Shown here piece after piece: positions 56,881-64,000 of a DNA stretch of 64,000 nucleotides; positions within the stretch are counted from its first letter, which is position 1; every line of letters begins with the position of its first letter. Source of the stretch: Marvania coccoides (taxonomy: Eukaryota; Chlorophyta; Trebouxiophyceae; Chlorellales; Chlorellaceae); assembly GCA_963854735.1 (NCBI GenBank), contig OY978103.1, forward strand, positions 620,001 through 684,000, in the 5' to 3' direction. Below the pieces are notes generated by a model, which worked only from the letters and a program-made list of their open reading frames with translations, was not told the origin of the DNA and did not search any database. A program made the translations under genes and the position numbers.

Positions 56881-57173
56881 AAACTTACAATGAAATTTTA
56901 CTAAAGGCGTGTACGTATGGATATGTAACGACTATGTTAAAGATAGATGAAACGTACTAGGAGAGAGATTTAGGACAGGAGAGCGCCAAGAGAGAAACCT
57001 GAACGAAAAAAGCCTGGATTTTGGCCGTTGAAGCCAATTTTGACATATATGCTCTCATACAGATGCTTTAGAGCCCTCTGGGGGTTTTATTCATGTAGCA
57101 TAGTCAGTCAACGCTCAATAGAACATCGTCATGCTGCTGTTGAAAAAAGATCCTCTTGCAGAGGGGGGAAAAA

Positions 57174-58083
57174 TCACGGCCGCCCCCAAGCCCCGCTGTA
57201 ATTCTTCTTAGCGGCAGCCACGCTCTCCGCGTAATCCGACGGCGGTGCCGTGCTGGTGCTGGAGCGCGTTCCCCCCCTGAGTCCCTGCGCCAGCCCCAGT
57301 TCCCGATCTTCAGCGGACATCCAGGAATCGCTGCGCAGCGCCCGCTGCAGGAACAGCAGCGCAACGGACATCACAATGTAGAACCCAGCGCAGATGAAGG
57401 ACAGCCAGTAGGCTGCGGTTAATACGGCGGTGTTGCCGGCGCTCCACCCCCCTGCATGGTGCCCAAAACAAATCCCATCAATTTCAATAAATGAAAGATC
57501 GCAATTCCGCGGCGAATTTTGAGATAGTGTAGGTGCCATGTACGTGTATCGTACCTAGTTCGAGCCTATCCTTCCATTGCCCAGTGGCTATGAGCACAAT
57601 GCCCGTAAGCACCAAAAACAGCGCCGTGAAAAGATACGACGCCGCAGCGAAAGGCACAGAGGTTCTGCCAGGCGCTCGCGTGCCAGCAGCCCAGGTGGTG
57701 GCTCGCAGGATGACGAAGAAAGACACGGCAGAGAGAATTATCACCAGGACCGAAGACACGAGAGTGCCAGCCAAAGCAGGGTTGAGCTCGGAGCGCTTGA
57801 CGCCGGTGACGCCGCCGTCATTAACGATGGTTGAAAGGTCGGAGAAGTCGATGAGGAGCAGCACGACCGTGGCAGTGGAGACTGCCTGCAATTAAAAATG
57901 GGTTGGAAAAAGCTGTTGTACGCCGGATTTTTTTTAATAACAAGCATTCTGAAGGGTTGAATGCATTTTTCAAAGATAGACACGAGCGTGTTTAAGAGGG
58001 AATTGCGTGGAAATGGGCTCAATACTCACTGCAGCAAGGCCCCACAAAGCCCACAGCCAGCGCCTTGCTACAAGGGTCCTCAT
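57174..58083 (-). CDS. Unknown four-helix membrane protein
   Basis: Three minus-strand exons (58083-58030, 57885-57555, 57451-57174) give 220 residues. Four hydrophobic segments lie at about 10-31, 57-78 (LAGTLVSSVLVIILSAVSFF), 98-119 (SYLFTALFLVLTGIVLIATG) and 136-163 (AVLTAAYWLSFICAGFYIVM). The soluble C-terminal tail of about 55 residues is Ser/Thr/Arg rich. The tetraspan layout recalls MARVEL-type proteins, but I see no diagnostic motif and assign no function. The ATG is 194 bp from the divergent ATG of the coiled-coil membrane protein gene. Confidence 0.65.
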
Positions 58084-58277
58084 GGCCCCAACAATATGTT
58101 AACAATGAAAAATATAAAAAAAGTCATTTGGAGGCAAACTCGCTTCATGCATATGCATGCAAAAATTGCACTCAATTTTTCTTCACAATTTTTTACTTTT
58201 TTGGGGGGGGGTCGAGAGCAGCACTGCCAATTTAATGTTTATATTTCCATATTAATCGTACCGTGGAGAACACCACG
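58084..58277. promoter_or_regulatory. Compact divergent promoter (194 bp)
   Basis: AT-rich interval separating the four-helix membrane protein (minus) and the coiled-coil membrane protein (plus). It includes a run of nine G at about 58203-58211. It must hold both promoters; no element is assigned. Confidence 0.45.
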
Positions 58278-60710
58278 ATGCGGCGCGCGACAGCCTGCGT
58301 GCTGCTGCTCGCAGCAGTTATGGTTTTGATCAGTCCTGTCTTTGCCCAGGACAGAGAACTCACACGGGTAAAAAATGATTTGAAGGCATGCAGAACCAGC
58401 CTAAATGACTTGGAAGATGAGAGCGACAAGTGTTTTCAGCACAACATTGACATCGAGGCGAAATTGAAAGATCTGCAGCTGCGAGTGGACGATTCCCAGT
58501 CCCACGATGCGAAGATTCAGGTGGGCAGTGCAGCATCAAACCGAGCCATCTCCCTTTGAAATCACGTTTCTCACGCAATTGTATTTCATAACTTTATGTC
58601 TTCAGTTGGCGACCGAGGAGACTGAGCTGGCCAAACAAGAGCTGGTCATCAGCCAAGAGCGTCTGGCGATGTGCGAAACCAGCGTTAAGTCCAAAGATAG
58701 CCGCGAACACAACCTGCGGCGCGACCTCGACCTCGTTCGTGCCGAGCTCACAGCCTCCACCGCCAGGGAGGCTGAGCTGGGTGAGTAATCCTCAAAAGGC
58801 GTATAAATGATATTTTGTTTCAAACAAAGCTCTATTTAACGAACAACAGCATCTAAAACCATGGGTTTTCTCTTTTCGTGCAGAAAAAATGCTGCGCCAG
58901 AACGATTGCGCTGCCGCCAGGCGCGACCTGCGCACCTACCGCGACATGGCGGAGCAGTGCAGCGTGGAGAAGGAGACGCTGCAGCGGAGCTGCGCCGCTG
59001 AAGAAGGAGAGCTGAAGGGCCTGCTGGATGGGGAAAGGCAGGAACGAGCAGCGGAGCGTGAGGAGCTGAAGGCGACGTGCGTAGAGGACATGGCGGAGAT
59101 GGAGGCGGAGTTTGCAGAGGATAAAAGGGAGCTGGAGCAGAGGTGAGAAAGGAAGAATGGATGAAAGTGCGGGTGTTTGCATTCAAAGTTCATTCAATAG
59201 ACGCTAATTTATGTGCGTTGTGCGTGTATTTGATTTGAGTGCAGGATTAAAGACGCGGAGGCGATTAAAGACGAGCTGCTGGGGGTAGTGGACCGCCTGA
59301 GAGAGACCGAGACCGCCCTGTTTGAGTCTCAAAGCGCCAACAAGGCGATGGCGGCGGAGCTGGATGCCACGAAGAGGGCCCTGGAGTCGCTGCTTAAGTC
59401 GCTGGACGTGCGCAAAAAGTACGATGACCTGCTGGAGACGCACCAGAAAGGTGAGGAAAGAGGGGGAAATGGGAACTCACAGCGTCTTGTATTCCTAATA
59501 ATTATTTGTTTGTTTTCTAAACTTACCTTTTAATATTAAAAAACACGAGGTTTATCACAACTAAATTTGTTTTTTTTTCGGTGCAGAATGGCTGCCGCAC
59601 TGGCTGCAGGAGCGATTGCAGGCCGCTCTGGCCATTGGCCGCTCCGCCGCCGCCGCCGCCGCCAACGCCGCAATGCCCGTGGTCCGCAGCGCGCGCTCGT
59701 CGCTCTCCAAGCTGTGGCTGCTGCGGCTGAAGCCGGCGCTCTCTGAGGTAGACGCAGTCCTGGGCCGCCTTCCAGGATGGTCTGATGTTAAAATTTCAAC
59801 TGCCCATGCAGCGCACACAGCCATCGCGGCCGCCACCCGCGCCGCCCATGCCGGCTCTCAGCGCGTGATTCAAGCTGAAAAGGCCGCCGAAGCCTTCATT
59901 CTGGCCCACATGCAGCGGGTCGAGGCGCTGCAGCCTATCGCCAGACACGATGTTGTGCACTACGCGCTGTGGGGTGCAGTCGTGTCCGCTGCACTCCCCC
60001 TGGCGTTCCTCGTGCTGCGCATGCTGGCGTCAAAGCTGATTCACGCGCTGCGACCAGGTTCTGCTGCCATCGCAGCCCCCCCGCCGCCTGGGTCTACTGA
60101 ACTTGCCCGGGTCGAAGAGGCACTGCATTTCACTTTCTCCCAGCAGGCGCACCTGGCGGCGGCCTTCTCGCCCGACTCCCGCGGTTATTTGGCGTGGTTG
60201 GGCGGCATCGTCGCCCGAGCTTTGGCTGCAGCAGATGCAGTAGAGGTCACTAAGCCCCCGCGGCTGCTGCAGGCAGAGTGGGCCCTGGGGGGTCCCCAGC
60301 AACAGGTTTCGACGGGAACTTCGCCCGCGGCGATGGCGGCGGCGGCGGCCCGGGCGGGCCTGGCTGGATTTGTCGCTCCTGGCCCTGGGGCGAAGAGCGC
60401 TGTGGTGGCGGAGGCTCAGCGCGGGGAGCTGTTTGCGTCGTGCCTGGGGGCGGCCTGGATGGACGCCGAGTTTGACCTCAGCGCCGCCAGGCGGGTGTGG
60501 GGCGAGAAAAAGGCCACACAGCGGCAGCAGGTGCTTGTGGAGGAATCAAAAGGAGCCGGGAAGGAGGGGGGGGTTGGAAAGGAGGAGAATGAAGAAATCA
60601 GGGCTGAGGAGGAGCAGACTCAAAGCGAGGAAGAGGAGGCAGTGAAGGTGGAGAAGCCAAGCGGCACCGATGATAGTAAAGACGCAGAGGAGGTGGAGGA
60701 GGAGGGCTGA
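58278..60710 (+). CDS. Unknown secretory-pathway coiled-coil membrane protein
   Basis: Five exons (58278-58520, 58606-58780, 58884-59142, 59245-59450, 59587-60710) give 668 residues. A signal peptide is clear (hydrophobic core VLLLAAVMVLI at 8-18, then SPVFAQ). Residues about 25-290 are a long heptad-rich coiled coil with regular cysteines (LKACRTSLNDLEDESDKCFQ, LRQNDCAAARRDLRTYRDMA). A hydrophobic helix at about 420-441 (LWGAVVSAALPLAFLVLRML) anchors it. The C-terminus is a strongly acidic Glu/Lys tail, probably cytosolic if the N-terminus is lumenal. No enzyme motif is visible. A tethering or scaffold role in the ER or secretory system is inference only. The reading frame after the TGA stop continues open for 38 codons into a decayed MYND gene. 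Confidence 0.7.
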
Positions 60711-61682
60711 GCTATAACTTTTGGCGCCAACCCCGAGTGCAGCCAGGAGCGGAGCGCGGAGTATGAAGCTGAAGGCGTGCGGCGGTTGCTAGATGTGTGT
60801 AGCTGCAGGGAAGCACACTCACAAGGTGGTCTGCGTGGCGGCGGCGGCGGGGCAAGGAAAAGTTTGGGCGGACCTGAAATTTGTATGAAGCTGTCACAAG
60901 ATCGTATATTGCTGTGTAAAAAGCATCGAAACCCGGGAGACACCATGCAGAAAGGAAAAAGGGTCGGGGGGGGGGGGGCAAGGGGAGGAGGGTATATAAA
61001 TACGGTTACGTATAGAAATATTATTGTTTCTTCATCCGTTGGTATTGCATTGAATGCGCGCAGGGGAGCTGGGAGGAGCTGGACGAGGCGCTGACGCACG
61101 CCAACATTCAGGCCAACCCCGCCTTGACGAGGATGATGACGTTGCCAAGTCACAATGGTACCCGCATGCGCATTCTCCCCACCTTCGAAGTGCTGGCAGA
61201 CGAGGTGTTCAGCAGCGCCTGCGGGGTGTGCGTGCACGGCGGAGGGGCGTGTCCGCGGTGCGATGACGCGCACGACGGGCCTGAGTCAAAATTTTACAAG
61301 GTAGTGGACGTTCTGCTGAAGCACGGGTGGGAGCCCAGCCCGAGGTTCATTGAAGAGACCAAGGCGGGGAAATTTAAGAACGCGAGGGCAAACTGATACA
61401 AGGCAGAGCTCACTGAGTACCTGGAGCGGCAGTGGGCGGAAATTAAAGGCCGCAGGGGGCGGGGCAGCCAGCGCATCGTCAGATCCGGCGGCGGCGGTGG
61501 GCGCTGAGCATGTGCAGCGCTGCGCCAACCCGCAGTGCAAAACGGCAGCCAGCGGGAAGGTGAAGCTGAAGCTGTGCAGCGGGTGCCGCAGGAAAAGGTA
61601 CTGCAGCAAGACGTGTAGTCGGCTCGACTGGAAAGCGCACCGAGGAGCGTGCAAAGCGGCGGCGGCGTCTGACGGGTCTTAA
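60711..61682 (+). pseudogene. Decayed or unresolved gene with C-terminal MYND zinc finger
   Basis: Three coding-looking blocks lie in order. The first, 60711-60825 (FGANPECSQERSAEYEAEGV), ends at a GTGGTC donor. The second, from 61064 after GCGCGCAG, reads GSWEELDEALTHANIQANPA and FYKVVDVLLKHGWEPSPRFI. It is cut by TGA at 61394, after which the same frame still reads YKAELTEYLERQWAEIKG. The third block lies in another frame at about 61447-61682 and has a full MYND finger (CANPQCK, LCSGCRRKRYCSKTCSRLDW, HRGAC). The phases of blocks 1 and 2 do not join, and block 3 needs a frame change, so the gene looks degenerate. A missed intron or sequence error is possible. MYND fingers bind PxLxP-type peptides in nuclear regulators and methyltransferases. 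Confidence 0.45.
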
Positions 61683-61857
61683 ATTTTATTTCTTACAGTT
61701 CATTAATAATAGTAATCATCTTCAATAAGTATATTCAATAATATTAATCATCTTTATAATAAGTATATCTAAGATTTTGTAGTATCATCAATGAGGCAGA
61801 CTTGTGGGCACTGAGATTTGTGATTAAATTTGAGGTATTCAAATCGCAGTTCACATT

Positions 61858-64000
61858 TTAAACTGCACCCCCGGTGGCTACGGGATCAATCTCGCTCAGC
61901 AACGCCAATATTTCACGGAAAGAAGGCCTGGCGGTGGTGTCGTGCGCCCAGCATCGCTCCATGAGTGCGATGTACTTTGGCAGCTGCGGCCAGCTTCCGC
62001 TGTCAGGACCTCCAGGCAGCTGGTCAGCGGAAGGAATTGGCAGCCTCTCACCCTTGCTGATGGAGCCCACGATAAACCAGGGGCTCGTCTCTGACCAAGG
62101 CAGCTGCCAGGCGAGCAGCTCCCACCTGTGCAAAAGGTGAGGGAGGAAAATGCGTTCGTCAGCCATCAAACGTCATTGACAGTCAAGGGGGCCTTAGTAG
62201 CCCTTTTGTGCGGATTTTTAATATATATGTCTACCGTATGTATTTATATGGAATGAGCGCGGAAAAAGCGCCAATAATCCACTTGATTTCTCAAGGCGCT
62301 GTACATCTCCAGGGACAATTTAACTCCCGGATACACCGTAATATTTTTAATAACCCCGAGATGTGAAAGAAAGACTCACATGACAACGCCAAAAGCAAAA
62401 ACATCCGAGGCGGTGGATGCCGGCTGCCCTTGCAGTATCTCCGGAGCCAGCCACCTTCATTCGTATAGCGCAATTTTAGTTTTAGTTTTTATACGGTTGT
62501 TGCAGAGCAGGTTTGCGGCAGCAGACAGCTAAACAACACGCCGGCGGAATCATGCGTTAAGCTCCTGACTTAATTGTTAGGATCAAGCTTGCCCCTCTGC
62601 CGTGTGGTCTTTGCCACCGTCTCTGTGCGGATTATAAACCCTCAAATTTGTATAATTTTTTTGTAAATGTTTGATGAACCTACCTGGGGTTGAGAACCTG
62701 CATCGAAGAAGAGTTGGATGCCTGGGAGTCCGCAAGAAGCTCGCGTGACAAGCCAAAATCTCCGACTTTGACAGTGAAGTGTCTGCAATGAAGTTCAATA
62801 TGCGCTTTCTATTAGTTCCCCAGTTGTCTGCAGAACAAAAAGTCGTCTACAAACACTTCAACTCACCCAGTGACGAGAAGGTTGGTTGATTTGAGATCGC
62901 GGTGAATGATAGGCGTAGAAAGGGAGTGCAGGTAAATCATTCCTCTGGCGCAGTCTGCAGCAAAGGCCATGCGGCGCCCCCACGTCAACTCTGCAGCTTT
63001 TTCAGGCGCGGCCAAGCCTGCCTGCAGCACGTCCGTCAGGCTACCGCGAGAGCAGAATTCGTTGACGATTGCAGCAGGGGCCTTGGTTACTCCAAGTAAT
63101 TGCAGTACGTTGGGATGGTGAAGGCGGGACATGAGGAATGCTTCTTGGCTCAGGCGCTGCAGAACAGGGCCCGAAGCCTCCATGATGGCAGCCTGAGGCG
63201 CTCCACCCAAAGCAGGGTCAAGCATCACTTTAACTGCCACCTGCGTCCCATTCCTGAAAGGGGGAATTTTTGAAATAGGGATAAATTAACACATTTTCGT
63301 ATTCAATATTTATCAGAACCATTCCAGAGTTTAATTTATGAGGGCTTCCTCTCCATGTTGCTCATCTTAACGCACCAATCTGCCCGGTAAACCTGTCCCC
63401 ATGAGCCCTGCCCAATGAGGCGGATCATTTTAATGTCCTCATAGCGCAGCTCCCAGCTCTCCAGCGAGCCACGCGACGCAGCGCTCTTTCGTGTCGCTAG
63501 ATTGGTCCCAATGTACTTCAACAGCGGGTCCTGGGAAAGGTCGACAGCGGATGGAGGTGCCGACCCAGAGCTCAAACCGGCTGAAAGCCCAGCTGCAGCT
63601 GGGACGGCAGCAGCAGTCACGTATCCCGGGTAGCCTCGAAAGGTGGAACTGCTTTGGATGGACGCTGCGGAAGATAATGAGAGCCCTGCCGGGTGTGTTG
63701 GCGCTTGCTGTGTAGAATCTATACCTTGAGGCAGGTTGGTGAGGTAGAACTCGTCTTGGGGCTTGGTGGGTGGCATATCTATAACGGCTACGCTACTCAT
63801 CTGCAGATTCAGCGGGGGCTTCGCTGGGCCTGGAGGCGCGCCGCCGCCGCCGTTGCGCTTTCGTCGCATCACGAAGAAAGCAATGCTGCCGGCCACCAAA
63901 CCTGCACCAGGAACGTCAGAATGCTCAGAAAAATGAGATAAAATAAATCGTGCATTAAATACTCACCGGCTGCTGCTATTCCGCCAATGACTGCTCCAGC
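61858..64000 (-). CDS. TKL receptor-like kinase, N-terminus beyond the window
   Basis: Six minus-strand exons are seen: a partial one from the window edge to 63967, then 63901-63376, 63253-62867, 62782-62684, 62454-62380 and 62125-61858. All phases join. The readable part starts in a Gly/Ala membrane helix (GAVIGGIAAAGLVAGSIAFF) ended by VMRRKR, then a Pro/Ser-rich juxtamembrane region. The kinase has LIGQGSWGQVYRADW, VAVKVML, a LHHPNVLQLLGVT region, HRDLKSTNLLV, VGDFGLS (canonical DFG), RWLAPEILQG and SDVFAFGVVMWELL. It is thus a third member of the same TM-TKL architecture as the duplicated pair, but keeps DFG. One acceptor (ACGAATGAAG, before 62454) is AAG rather than CAG or TAG. Its ectodomain lies to the right of the window. 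Confidence 0.8.

Overview
The window reads as nuclear DNA of a plastid-bearing green alga. Every confident gene carries short spliceosomal introns, uses the standard code and encodes a eukaryotic protein. Several proteins are plant-type: a RETICULATA-related protein, an ankyrin AKR2-like chaperone, separate-subunit ATP-citrate lyase A, a plastid-type cyclophilin, and a 6-phosphogluconate dehydrogenase with an N-terminal presequence. A core-chlorophyte (perhaps trebouxiophyte) origin is inference; no organelle or rRNA marker is present. I rebuilt the exon structures by hand from splice sites, reading phase and family conservation. Coordinates for spliced genes are the span from start to stop codon, with the exons given in the evidence.

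Left part (1-8.7 kb): the end of a cysteine-rich protein, the RNase P/MRP subunit POP4 (-), a GATA zinc-finger factor (+), and ATP-citrate lyase subunit A (-).

Middle left (9.3-25.3 kb): a direct tandem duplication of about 6.4 kb. Each copy holds two convergent receptor-like genes: an RCC1-repeat/transmembrane/TKL-kinase gene (+) and a fasciclin(FAS1)/transmembrane/TKL-kinase gene (-). The copies are nearly identical in their kinase domains but differ in their ectodomains. The 3.2 kb between the copies holds degenerate repeat-derived ORFs. A third transmembrane TKL kinase is cut by the right edge of the window.

Middle (26.6-43.2 kb): a RETICULATA-related plastid protein (+), a very long WD40-like protein with a TFIIIC-type zinc finger (-), a RavA/MoxR-type AAA+ ATPase (+), a chitin-synthase-like GT2 enzyme (+), and an AKR2-like protein (+).

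Right (43.7-64 kb): the cullin regulator CAND1 (-), a cyclophilin (+), 6-phosphogluconate dehydrogenase (-) with a tRNA-Met nested antisense in an intron, the DDX52/ROK1 RNA helicase (-), a GNAT acetyltransferase (+), a four-helix membrane protein (-), a coiled-coil membrane protein (+), a decayed MYND-finger gene (+), and the partial TKL kinase (-).

Two window-wide points stand out. First, about 8 of roughly 75 reconstructed introns begin with GC rather than GT. Second, neighbours are often divergently paired across 190-320 bp.
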